Positions 33,596-44,258 of a stretch of DNA of 64,000 nucleotides are shown here, one piece after another. The stretch spans positions 8,350,733-8,414,732 of the forward strand of contig OW285188.1 of the NCBI GenBank assembly GCA_935421135.1. Reading direction: 5' to 3'. Numbering within the stretch: the first letter of the stretch is position 1; the number at the start of each line of letters is the position of its first letter. The notes beneath the pieces were generated by a model. It did no database searches and had not been told where the DNA came from. It saw only the letters and a program-made list of their open reading frames with translations. This stretch comes from Bugulina stolonifera. Lineage: Eukaryota; Bryozoa; Gymnolaemata; Cheilostomatida; Bugulidae. The translations under genes and the position numbers were made by a program.

Positions 33596-34403
33596 TGTAA
33601 TGGTTTCTGTGTTTTGGTGCGGTCGTCCTTGGACGACTATCGACCCAGAAATGAAGTGCCTATGAGTGGTAATAGGACTTCGCATTACATGAAAGATCGA
33701 GCGGTCTCAGTAGCCCAAATACTACCAAAGACGACCCATCTGATCTCAAGTCCGACCTTCAGACTATACAGTGAAAGAGAGTAGTTCAACCTAGTAGGCG
33801 GTTCGCAAAGCGAATGACCTAGTAAAAGGAAGAGAAAGTCCCTGTATCAAGTATAGATGTGTCTTTATTGAAAGCCAAGTGTAGACTGAGACAATGAACA
33901 GTAAAACAGTGCCCTTTATATAGTATAAGGACTTCCGGCCGACGTGACGTCGGGAAAAGACGACGTGTGGTCGTCCGGAAGTTGCGCAACAAGATGGCCG
34001 CCGGAAGCCCGACGGCCGACCCAAAATAGGTCGGGTTCTACAAAAGTTGCTTATAATGGTCCAATTCATGTACAAAATGAATATCAATGGATTCTGAGAG
34101 GTCGGGCCTCTGTACATGGGTATAAAAGGCATAAAAAAGGACTTAGTAACATTCATGTGACTATGTACAACAACATATAGTAAGATACATGAATAAGGAG
34201 TGAGCATAAACACATGGAGACATATATATAGACGGTAATTAAGTACTTTGAACATGCAATGTAGTTAAAGGTAAGTATACGAGCACTAATTGTGAGAATG
34301 TTAGTGTCAGGTGAGTAGCGCTGTAACAACTACTAGGCACTTAGGGTGCGGTGGAGCTTCGTCCGGGAGTTGGGGTCGTATACAAATGTCCTGTACCATC
34401 ACA
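33596..34403 (-). repeat. 5' LTR of retroelement
   Basis: 808 bp. It contains the promoter: minus-strand CTATATAAAG at 33914-33923, then AATAAA at 33864-33869. Confidence 0.9.
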
Positions 34404-35921
34404 ATACTACATCTCTTTGCAGGCCTAGGCAGATGTACAGATGTAAGTATATAAAAAGACGACGTGCAGTTATTAATTTACTTGTTTGCAGAGTATTAAT
34501 AGTTGTAAACTGTAAATAAAATGTACAGCTGTGTACATTTTACATGCAGATATTCTTCAGGTTTTAACCTGAAATTAAAACATTATGAGCTAAGCGCTGG
34601 GATATTGTGCTTTAGTTTTTTTCTGACTTTCAACATTTTTACTATTCTTTTTCATCACTTGGATTGTGCAAAACTTTCTGCTGCTCAGGGCAAAACAATA
34701 ACGAAACAATAACTAAACATGTACATGTACGCATCATATTGCGAAAACAACAAAGCTAAGTGAAACACACAGAAATCTGTTTTGATGGTTTGATAGCTGC
34801 ATGAAACAAACTTGCAATTCTGCATTGGCAAGTGAGCTTGCTCTCTAACTTTAGTAACTCTCTTACTGCTAGCTAGTTTACACCTTTCTTGTGTCTCTCT
34901 CAAGATCTGAGTCAGATAGGAGCAAATTACTGTGAGCCAAATGATAGGTCACATGATGTTTTCATTTTGAGATTTTGTATTATTTGGTCATTCAAAATTT
35001 CCTATAATGTTATGGCAAACATTATTTTCTGCTGCACACCCTATCTCTTACACTAAATACCCCACTGCTCTATGCTAGATATAGTGCGTGAGAAGTTTAG
35101 TGGAGCTCGTCGTCATAACTATGTCAAGTAAGGAACCTTCTCGACTTTTTTTGCAAAAATAGCATTGGAGTATGTGTATCCTATCTTAGTCCATTATTAC
35201 GCATGTTATAATTCGGTTTTTGTAGAAATTAGCTAATAAATACATTGGCTGGATCCTTACAGCTTTCAGCACACTATACGCTATTCTGTGCACACGAAGA
35301 TGTGGCCCCTATAGGATGGCTAATTTTGAAAAGTGCTCCTTTGGCCAAAAAGTCTATGCACCCCTGCAGTGTATACTTTACATGCGGTTAGAATTCATCT
35401 ACAAAGACTGACACTTCAAATATTCATGTGTTCCCAAAAACAGAGTGAAGACATGTTATTGCTTTATTCTCAACTAAGAACAGCTTTCTTGATTGTTTAT
35501 GATAAATTTCTGAGTTTTCCCACCGCTACATTGGAGGGACTGCCGCCCTGCACTCCTCTTTTGTGGAAGAGGAATGCCTTCAAACCATGAGTAAAAGAAC
35601 CTACTTATAAATTCTCTAGCAACATCCATGATTATTCTCATATTATATAATAATTAAATAAATTATCCAGAGTTGACACCATATTATCTGACACTAGATG
35701 GTTTATTCCTGTCCAAGTTAAATTATCTCTTGACGACTATTTCTGCCTGATTTGCAAAAAACATGGCTACTTGGGGGAATTCCAAGATGTTAAAACTTTT
35801 AGAAAGCAGTTGGGCAATACCCACAGGCTATGCTGACTAACGTGTTGTTAATACCTATCCATGAGCTACATCACGTATCAGATTATTTTGATCAGATACC
35901 AAATGTGATGTAATAAAAGTA
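34404..35921. other. Segment A of module 2
   Basis: Right part of the hAT-like element plus flank, non-coding. It is shared with 55588-57117 and the window end. A 72-codon minus-strand frame at 34685-34903 recurs in the other modules only because the DNA is duplicated. Confidence 0.55.
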
Positions 35922-35927
35922 CTGAAT

Positions 35928-37206
35928 AGTAGTATAGTCAGTGCACTTCTAGACAGACACGCACTCATTGACCCCTGTTTTCAACCAATCACAAGCCGGT
36001 ATTTCCGATTTCAACCAATCACAGAAGAGCACAAAAATTTTGCACACGACCTTGCCAAGGTCACCCCAAAATCCCCCCTTCTGATTGGTCGAAAAAACAT
36101 TTGCACACTTGACCCCGAACCCGGCCACGACCCCTTCCCTTCCTCCTTCCCACCCTCCTCCCCTCCCCCTCCCCCACCTCCCACTCCTCCCTCCTCCCCG
36201 CCACCGCCCTCGTCCCGTCCGCGCCACCGCCGTCGCCGCCGCCGCCACCGCCGCCCTCACCACCGCCGCCGCCGCCGCCACCACCACCGCCCTCACCACC
36301 GTCGCCGCCACCGCCGCCGCCGCCACCACCGCCACCACCACCACCGCCGCCACCACCACCACCGCCACCGCCGCCGCCGCCGCCACCACCACCACCACCG
36401 CCGCCGCCGCCGCCGCCGCCATCACCGTCATCACCGCCACCCCTCCTCCACCGCCGCCCACCCTCCCCACCCCGCAACCCCCACTCACCCGAACGACCAA
36501 TCGTTTGAGGCGGTCAAGCCGCGTCCGCCCACGTTGCGTGCGGCGCCGACCGTACACGTGGAGGCGACGCCGGTGCCCCGTATCCACCGGGCCAAGCGAC
36601 TAGGCAGCGGCCCGCCGCTTCTCCCGAGCCCTCCACTCGAAAAGCTTGTGATCTAAACGAGCGAATTCGGCTGCGCTTCTTCGCCTATAACTCTCATTAG
36701 CGATAAGAAGAAGTACTACGGAAGGCTTGGTTTCAGCGATAAGAAGAAGTACTACGGAAGGCTTGGTTTATGATGTGCATTGCATTGTTAATAAAGAAAT
36801 GTGTAAAGTCTCGGCTATAAATATACTGATGGGAAGAAGGGTTGTTTCTATAATATACATTGTATTGACAACAAAGAACCGTGTGCATGTGTTAAGTCAG
36901 CATATATATATATAATGCATTAAATAAACTTTTCACAATGGTGACAATAGAATGAATAAAAGATTGTGTACACGTGTTAAAACACAATTGAAAGAATAAA
37001 AGACACATATTTAAAAGAGTATGTCATATCTGTTATTAGCAAGGAAGTCTGTGTGCATGTGTTAAGACAGTGTATATTATACATTAGATAAAATTTTCAC
37101 AATAGTAGCAATAGAATAAATAAAAGGTTGTGTGCATGTGTTAAGTCAGCATTATGTAATATATTAAATAAACTTTTTACAATAGTAGCAATAGAATAAA
37201 TAAAAG
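35928..37206. repeat. Left TIR of Polinton-like element
   Basis: Pairs with 44259-45493. It contains three CCAAT/ATTGG motifs within 170 bp of the tip, a long CCG/CCA triplet tract (about 36150-36440), and internal repeats shared with the subterminal array. It carries a 42-bp tandem duplication (GCGATAAGAAGAAGTACTAC…) not present on the right. Long frames in the triplet tract encode only poly-Gly, Ala/Val or Thr/Ala and are not genes. Confidence 0.9.
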
Positions 37207-37640
37207 ATTGAGTGTATGTGTTAAGTCAGCATTATGTAATACATTAAATACACTTTTTACAACACTAGCAATAGAATGAATAAAAAAAGCTACATATGTA
37301 AAGGAGTATGTCATAGCTATTGTTAGCAAGAAAAGTCTGTGTACATGTGTTAAGGGCAGCATATATAATACATTAAATAAACTTTTCACAATAGTAGCAA
37401 TAGAATAAATAGAGATTGTGTACACATGTTGAAATATCATTATAATATGATTTAAACACAATTGAAAGAATAAAAGACACATATGTAAAGGAGTATGTCA
37501 TAGCTATTATAGCAAGAGACAGCTGTGTGCATGTGTTAAGTCAGCACATATAATACATTAAACAAACTTTTTACAAAAGTAGCAATAGAATGTATAAAAG
37601 GATGTGTATAAGTGTTAGAATACCATTATATAATAATTTA
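37080..37640. repeat. Subterminal tandem array
   Basis: Imperfect units of about 100-240 bp with GTGTGCATGTGTTAAGTCAG, ATTAAATAAACTTTTTACAA and TAGCAATAGAATAAATAAAA. The first unit belongs to the TIR and further copies extend inward on the left side only. Confidence 0.8.
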
Positions 37641-37760
37641 AAAAATAATTTAAAAAAATCCTCACTGATTTGATATCACATAAAAGTAAATGCAGAGGGA
37701 ATGAGACACTACAGAGAGAGAGAGTGGGAGAAAGAGAGTGGGAGAAAAAAGAAAAGATGA

Positions 37761-40700
37761 TTAGAGCTTTTCTTCACTGACTCGAAGGTAAGCTTCAGCT
37801 TGTGCTATTACCTCTCTGTGATACCCATTCTTCTTGAGATGAAAAATGGCAGAGCGGTAATACTCAACTGCTCCAGAGAAAAAAGATGGGGGGAGTCTGC
37901 TTCGATCAACTAGTTCACTGACAGTCTCCTCTTCTATGGGGGTAATAGTGGTGGGGGTATTAAGATTGAGTTCAGACGAACAAGAAGGAGATTGCGAGCT
38001 AAGTAGCTCTCTTCCAAAAGAAAGAGAGGGTGAAGCTAAAGAAAAGGAAGAAGTGGTAGTAGTAGAAGTAGTAATAAAAGTAGGTATTGAAAGACTAGTA
38101 ATTGTATTATTAGACCTTCCAAGAGAAAAAGAGGGTGAATCTAAGAAAAAGAGTGGAGCAGGTGAAGAGGTGGGAGTAGAAGTAGGTATCGAAACAGTGG
38201 TAACTGTATCATCAAATCTTTCAGGAGAATGAGAGGGTGAATGTGAAGAAAAGAGTGGGGGAAAAGAAGCAGTAGAAGGAGTGGTAGTAATGGTAGTAGT
38301 AATAGTAGTAGTTGTAAGAGAAGAAGTAGAGGTGGTAATGTCTCCATTAGTAAGAGAGTTACTGATGGAAGAAGCATCTGAATCAAAATGATGGTGAGAA
38401 GGGAGAGGAAATTGTGAAGAGCACACCCCAGACTTTACAGATCTTTCAGGAGAATGAGAGGGTGAATGTGAAGAAAAGAGTGGAGGAAAAGAAGTAGTAG
38501 AAGGAGTAGTAGTAATAGTAGTAGTTGTAAGAGAAGAAGTAGAGATGGAAATGTCTCCATTAGTAAGAGAGTTACTGATGGAAGAAGCATCTGAATCAAA
38601 ATGACGGTGAGAAGGGAGAGGAAATTGTGAAGAGCACACCCCAGACTTTAAAGAGAATGGAGTAGTAGACATCCCCTTAAAGAAGGGAGGGTATACTACC
38701 CCACCAACAGTTGTTGGAGTGTATGCGGGGATGAGTATTTTGGAAGGTGGAGAGTGACCAGTGACCCTTTGCAAAAAGGATATGGTCTTTTTTAGTGAAT
38801 AGATATCTGTTAGAAAGCGTGTGTTGAATGAGATGTGTCGGTGACAGGGCTTTCCATCAATATGATGATTAGATGGAAAGTTGTAGTGTCTATTCATCCC
38901 CTCATCATCTACTGTTATGTGATAGCAAAAACAGATTCGGAGCAAAAAATGCTGTTGAATGTGGACACCTCGTCGGTGCCCAACATTCTTATTGCATAAA
39001 AAACAGGGGTCATCCGATTCAAATGGCTTTGTTAGTGACATCTCCAGTCTTCTTTTTGTCTCATCACTAACAAAGACATAGAATCTTAGACCCCCCTTAC
39101 ATATCGACTTTGCTCTGAGTCCTAAAAAAGAAAGAAAATAACAAGAATAAGTGAGAGAGAACATATGACTTACTTGTAAATCAGAAAAAAAAAAGATTCT
39201 AAATCTACAAATAGATACTAAATCATTCTTACCTATCTCGAAGCCATCTACTCCCCCACATTGTTCAAATAAAGCAATCTCTTCTTCCCCTAGTTCTGTT
39301 TCTTTTTCATTCTATAATGTAAATAAAATGTGCAGTGACTAATTAACAAACTACATTAACATAGCTATTTGTAATATATGGTTTTTGAAGAATTTGATGA
39401 AAAAACTGGCACTCTAAGTACTAAGCAAGTCTACTAAAGCCTGTCTATTTACTCACATAAAGAGAAATACATCATCAACATAAGAAAACCAGTTGTAATT
39501 TATGTTATATTTTTTCACATAAGAAAAGAAAAAAAAAAAAGTGTCTTATTGATAAAAATAATACATAAGAAAGAAAGTGCAATACTTATAATAAAAATAT
39601 CACTAATCTTTAACATCTTAGACATGGTAAGAGACTTATAGAATTAGAGAAAATCATACTATGACTAATTAACATCTGGTTTTAAAAAGGAAGTAGTCTC
39701 TTTTGACATTCTAGACATGGTAAGAGGCTTATAGTATAAAAAAGTACATCATCATTATGTGTAACTAACATGTACTTCTGCAGAAATGTCAGTAATCTCC
39801 TTTGACATCTTAGAAACCCAACACCATAGTGGATTGAAGGTGTAATGCATGTGTGAACAAATAAGATAATAGACTAACCATTTCTGGAGATGGGATTCTT
39901 TTCCTCGAGATTCGTCTTCTGTCTTCCGAGTCGTACGTAATCATATACTTCGTACCTTTTTTTGATGTTTTAATTTTTCTTATATATTTCTTTCTTTGAT
40001 ATTTAGATGTAGAAGCCTGTAAGTATATGTAGAGTAATAAACATATACCAAAGCATAAGTCAAGTAAACGGAACTACTAATGCAACATAGTTACTAAACA
40101 AAGAAAATAAGAATGAATAAAAATATATAGGAAACATGAGCATAGTGGTAGTGTACAAGTCAAGTATACAAAAATACTAATCCCTATAGTTATTGAGCAA
40201 GAGAATAAGAATACTGATAACAACTACTTTTAGAATGAATAGCATAGGCAAGTTAAATAACAAGTAATAATATATACTAAAGCCTTAACTGTGTGGATAA
40301 AACCACCAACTCACCATAGTCACTGGGGAATAGAAACAAGAACAGATAAACAGAACATGTGTTAGCAAGAATTAATTTTGAAGTGAATAATCAGTATAAG
40401 ACAGAAAAAAAACCAAAAATACCACCCCTTACTTTTTATGTGTTTTTCAACCAATTGAGTCTTTCTGATGGTAAGCTCCTCCCAAACAGAGAGATAAATT
40501 ACTCTTGTGTTAGTGCAGATCTATTTATTAGAATTAATCAGTTAGTCTTTTTAGCTTCAAGTTCATCCTAAGTAGTGTAATAAATCACTTTGGTGTAGAC
40601 CTATTTATTAGAATTATTCAGTTAATCTTTTTAGCAACAAGTTCATCCCAAGTAGTGTAATAAATCACTTTAGTGCAGACCTATTCATTAGAATTATCCA

Positions 40701-41468
40701 GTTAATCTTTTTAGCAGCAAGTCCACCCCAAGTATTGTGATAGGCCACTTTAGTACAGTATAGTCTTGGATGTAGAGTATAGGCTACACTTGATAATATA
40801 CTTCTTTGCTAGGATGTACAAGTATAGTCAGTACAAGTGGTAATAAACTGTTTTGATACTTATTACCCTACTAGTGGTATAACTACTCATATTGAAAATA
40901 AATCTCACCACTTATAAAGTTTCTAAGCTATGGTCACACTAATTGTAGTATAGACAGAGCAGATCTCTACACACATGCTTTCATGTTGAGAATCAAAACA
41001 GTTTAATATATAAGCTTACAAAGTTTCTAAGCCCTGGACATACCAAAGGAGAATTATACCACTACTAAAATATAATTAGCCCCAATGTTAACTCAAATGA
41101 GTAAGTTCATATTAAAATACATATTAAAATAGCTAGGATGTACTAGTATAGCCAGTACAAGTGGTAATAAACTGTTTTGATACTTATTACACTACTAGTG
41201 GTATAACTACTCATATTGAAAAAAATCTCACCACATATAAAGCTTCTAAGCTCCGGTCACACAAATTGTAGTATAGACAGATCAGATCTCTACATACTTG
41301 CTCTCATGTTGAGAATCAAAACAGTTTAATACATAAGCTTACAAAGTTTCTAAGCTCTAGTCATACCAAGGGAGTATTATATCACTACTAAAATAGAATT
41401 AGTCCCAATGTTAACTCAAATGAGTAAATTCATACTAAAATACATATTAAAATAAGTTTACTCACCAT
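37761..41468 (-). CDS. Zinc-finger, Ser/Thr-rich protein of Polinton-like element
   Basis: Coding exons (minus strand): start codon as the last bases of exon 1 (41466-41468, ATG|GTGAG), then 40016-39879, 39311-39233 and 39121-37761. The frame is continuous and gives 526 residues. A second ATG|GTGAG at 40315-40317 is an alternative first exon that gives the same protein. The N-terminus is strongly basic (SKYQRKKYIRKIKTSKKG, RRRISRKRIP), suggesting nuclear localisation. Residues about 113-160 form a double zinc finger, C-x2-C-x10-H-x3-HF-x4-C-x-C-x12-H-x6-H. It is followed by a Ser/Thr-rich part with two copies of a repeat of about 70 residues (KSGVCSSQFPLPSH… to SHSPSHSPER) and degenerate further copies. 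The conserved-looking C-terminus is AVEYYRSAIFHLKK…. The family is unknown to me. It could be a DNA-binding or regulatory protein of the element. Confidence 0.65.
38230..38665 (-). repeat. Coding duplication of about 210-240 bp in zinc-finger gene
   Basis: Two tandem, in-frame copies of the CSSQFPLPSH…SHSPER segment. The second has a short internal expansion of Thr codons (TTTITTTITTT). Confidence 0.85.
38862..39005 (-). other. Double zinc-finger module in Polinton-like element ORF
   Basis: Ligands CFLC, HIQQHF, CFC, NRH and NHH. Compare the module at 30202-30342: one residue differs in the first loop and one in the last, while HxxQHF and CxC are the same. Confidence 0.7.
40500..41460. repeat. 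Tandem duplications in first intron of zinc-finger gene
   Basis: Three copies of a unit of about 113 bp (40500-40740; AGTGTAATAAATCACTTT…GTTAATCTTTTTAG) are followed by two copies of a unit of about 330 bp (about 40800-41130 and 41130-41460; GCTAGGATGTACAAGTATAG…). Confidence 0.85.
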
Positions 41469-41576
41469 ATTAATTGTTGAGTGATGTTTATTCAGAGGAA
41501 TTAGTAAATATCCACAGAGTTGCAAGTCTTTACTAGGTGGTTGAGTGGTAATGATAAAAATCCTCTCTCACGCTTG

Positions 41577-41600
41577 CTTTTATGGAAATCTCTGTCCAAT
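41577..41600 (-). promoter_or_regulatory. Minus-strand promoter of zinc-finger gene
   Basis: CATAAAAG (minus, 41577-41584) lies about 110 nt before the ATG at 41468, with an ATTGG box at 41596-41600. It mirrors the TATA/CCAAT pair of the divergent gene. Confidence 0.5.
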
Positions 41601-41639
41601 CAGAAGTGATTTGCCTTTTTTTAGTCTGATTTATTGCAT

Positions 41640-42655
41640 CCCGATGTGATTCGATGTAACCCGATGTAACCCGATGTAACCCGATGTAACCCGATGTAAC
41701 CCGATGTAACCCGATGTAACCCGATGTAACCCGATGTAACCCGATGTGTTTTCGACCTCCCCCGATGTGTTTTCGACCTCCCCCGATGTGATTCGATGTG
41801 TCTCGATGTGTTTTCGACCTCCCCCGATGTGATTCGATGTGTCCCGATGTGTTTTCGACCTTCCCCGATGTGACCCGATGTAACCCGATGTAACCCGATG
41901 TAACCCGATGTGTTTTTTACCTCCCCCGATGTGTTTTCGACCTCCCCCGATGTGATTCGATGTGTCTCGATGTGTTTTTGACCTTCCCCGATGTAACCCG
42001 ATGTGTTTTTGACCTCCCCCGATGTGATTCGATGTGTCCCGATGTGTTTTCGACCTCCCCCGATGTGATTCGATGTGTTTTCGACCTCCCCCGATGTGAT
42101 TCGATGTGTTTTCGACCTCCCCCGATGTGATTCAATGTGTTTTCGACCTCCCCCGATGTGATTCGATGTGTCCCGATGTGTTTTCGACCTCCCCCGATGT
42201 GTTTTCGACCTCCCCCGATGTGATTCGATGTGTTTTCGACCTCCCCCGATGTGATTCGATGTGTTTTCGACCTCCCCCGATGTGATTCGATGTGTTTTCG
42301 ACCTCCCCCGATGTGATTCGATGTGTTTTCGGCCTCCCCCGATGTGATTCGATGTGTTTTCGACCTCCTCCGATGTGTTTTCGACCTCCCCCGATGTGAT
42401 TCGATGTGTTTTCGACCTCCCCCGATGTGATTCGATGTGTCCCGATGTGTTTTCGACCTCCCCCGATGTGATTCGATGTGTCCCGATGTGTTTTCGACCT
42501 CCCCCGATGTGATTCGATGTGTCCCGATGTGTTTTCGACCTCTCCCGATGTGTTTTCGACCTTTCCCGATGTGTTTCGATGTTTCCCTATGTGTTTTCGA
42601 TCTTTCCCGATGTGATTCGATGCACTCTGATGTGTTTCCAATGCACTCCAATGTA
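41640..42655. repeat. 1-kb GATGTG minisatellite between divergent genes
   Basis: It begins with about nine exact CCCGATGTAA decamers (about 41655-41745). Composite units of 31 and 41 bp follow, built from CCCGATGTGA, TTCGATGTGT and TTTCGACCTC, and then decay towards 42650. Long open frames over it on both strands are translations of the repeat. Confidence 0.95.
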
Positions 42656-42666
42656 TATGCTGTTAG

Positions 42667-42707
42667 CCAATCAGCTTTATTTGTATCTTTTTATTCACTA
42701 TATAAAG
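42667..42707 (+). promoter_or_regulatory. Promoter of IkB-like gene (CCAAT and TATA)
   Basis: CCAAT at 42667-42671 and CTATATAAAG at 42698-42707, 86 nt before the ATG at 42793. Confidence 0.7.
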
Positions 42708-42792
42708 AGAGGTGGAAACAGTAGTTTAGTTAACTCTTTCTAGCTCCAGTCTGTTCTTAATAGAAATTAAAGAAGGTTAGCACACAAATAGC

Positions 42793-44241
42793 ATGGAAAG
42801 TGGATATGGATCAAGCGAGTATAGCAACAAGCTAATGACTCCTATAAACCAAGAGCTGATGAAGGTAACAGTGGAAAGATGTACAGAACAAAGCAAGTAT
42901 GAGAATAAAGACTTATTTGAGGGGGTGTCTGAGCTCTTTCTCCAAAAAAGCTTACCTCTAGATTGGCAGAAATGGGATCCTTTAACCGATATTCGTAATA
43001 AGCTTAGCACACAGTTACTAGAAGAAATTCGTTCTATCTTTTGGGAGCAAGATGGAAAGGATGAAGAGTTGTAAGTTATACATACTTCCAACTATTTTTT
43101 TTTTTTTTTTTGTTTCGTATTGTCTTTTATGATCAAAATAAAATATGATAGACAAATTTCCCATATAACTACCTCTCAACTATGTGAAAAACAAATATCA
43201 TGCTAAATGATGTAGTGAGGTACTAGAAGCAGCCCGAGATAGAGATGAGAGAGCCATTGCACTCGCGGTATTTGTTGCGAGGAGTCACAAACAACTGAAT
43301 ACAAAGAATGCGAATCGGCAGACATTACTTCACCTAACTGTACAGTCTTATTGTTCGGATTCACTAATTCGTCTCATCATCACAAGGGGAGCGGATGGAG
43401 CAATAGCCGATGCTTGGGGTTAGTGTTTTATAGCACCAATGTTTGCATGCATTGCTTGTTAAAAAATATAGTATTGCAAAACTTGTAACAATTCGATACT
43501 TATCTATATTGCTAATGTTTATTTGGAAGGTGACACCCCCCTTCACATTGCTGCACGTCTGGGTAGAGCTAAGGTTATTCATGCTCTAACCACAAGTTTG
43601 ACCAGAGCAGAAGTAAAGCATCCATACTTCAGAGTTCCTTACAAATCACTTCCCCAAGACAATGTACAGAGCTACAATCATGATGGAAGGAGTGTAGTCC
43701 ACCTCATTGTTGAAACAGCGCATAGCAGCAAGCATAGAGAGGCACTAAAAGTACTAAAAAAAAATACTCGGGCTGACTTAGATATGAGGGTAAGTGAATA
43801 CATTACAGTGGAATAAAAGTAGAGTAGATCGAATTGATAAGTTAGATGGGGAGTTTAATTCTATTCTCTTGTTTGATATTATAGCGAATGGGAGATGGAT
43901 ATGCCCCATCTCACATTGCCATAGAGAATGAAGACTACGAATGTCTACATACATGTCTAAGATTGGGAGCTGATTCTGAAGTTCGTAACTACAAAAGTGA
44001 AACTCCTCAACAACTAGCTCACCTCTACAAATCAGCAGATATGGTAAGGGACCAACAACATAAAGAAGTATAGATTTCTTGCTTTGTCCACCTTGAGTGA
44101 TATTCGTCTGAGTAAAAAACTAAAATCATCTTGTAGGTAAGACTGTGTCAAGAGTTTGGAGCTGGAGCATATCAATTAGAGTATGCTGAGACCGAAGTCG
44201 TAAACATTATAGCTCCTACGACTTCTGATGAAGATGAGTAA
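42793..44241 (+). CDS. IkB-like ankyrin-repeat protein carried by Polinton-like element
   Basis: Five exons, 42793-43070, 43216-43418, 43530-43789, 43885-44043 and 44137-44241, all GT-AG, total 1005 nt and give 334 residues. The ankyrin region runs from about residue 93 to 295. Best motifs are NRQTLLHLTVQ, RLIITRGAD, WGDTPLHIAARLGR, HDGRSVVHLIVE, APSHIAIENEDYECL, CLRLGADSEVRN and ETPQQLAH. The order, with a long insert between the repeats holding DTPLHIA and HDGRSVVHL, follows IkB and the C-terminal half of p100/p105 rather than generic ankyrin proteins. Residues 2-7 (ESGYGS) fit the E/D-SGxxS degron recognised by beta-TrCP after IKK phosphorylation. The tail is acidic (SDEDE). IkB proteins hold NF-kB dimers in the cytoplasm, so an element-borne copy could dampen host defence (inference). 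All frames and splice sites are intact. An alternative is a BCL3-like or unrelated ankyrin protein. Confidence 0.75.
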
Positions 44242-44258
44242 TAAGTACCTAAACCCCT

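Larger units (their letters stand above)
28738..34403 (-). mobile_element. Intact LTR retroelement, Gag-Pro-zinc finger, no RT
   Basis: A 5666-bp element on the minus strand has two almost identical LTRs. It is flanked by ATAC (28734-28737 and 34404-34407; 5 bp AATAC if the shared terminal A is counted). Modules 2 and 3 carry the uninterrupted site ACTACAATACTACATC at 55584 and 63436. The order on the minus strand is 5' LTR, PBS, gag, frameshift site, protease-zinc finger frame, polypurine tract, 3' LTR. The 4.05-kb interior has no room for reverse transcriptase, RNase H or integrase, so mobility must depend on a helper element. LTR identity indicates a recent insertion. Confidence 0.9.

Noticed and set aside
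34685..34903. 72-codon minus-strand ORF present in several modules
   Set aside because: Lies in the hAT-derived segment A. No start context, no homology, and conserved only as part of the duplicated DNA.
35949..36603. Long open frames on both strands in the Polinton-like TIR (repeated at 44818-45472)
   Set aside because: They are translations of a CCG/CCA triplet tract (poly-Gly, Ala/Val, Thr/Ala) open in several frames at once. No domain, no splice logic.
41655..41745. CCCGATGTAA decamers as a telomere-like repeat
   Set aside because: Metazoan telomeres are TTAGGG. The decamer passes gradually into the longer minisatellite units, so it is local expansion.
41917..42651. 244-residue minus-strand ORF with HRGRSKTHR-type repeats
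   Set aside because: It is the GATGTG minisatellite read in frame. Equivalent frames are open on the other strand too.
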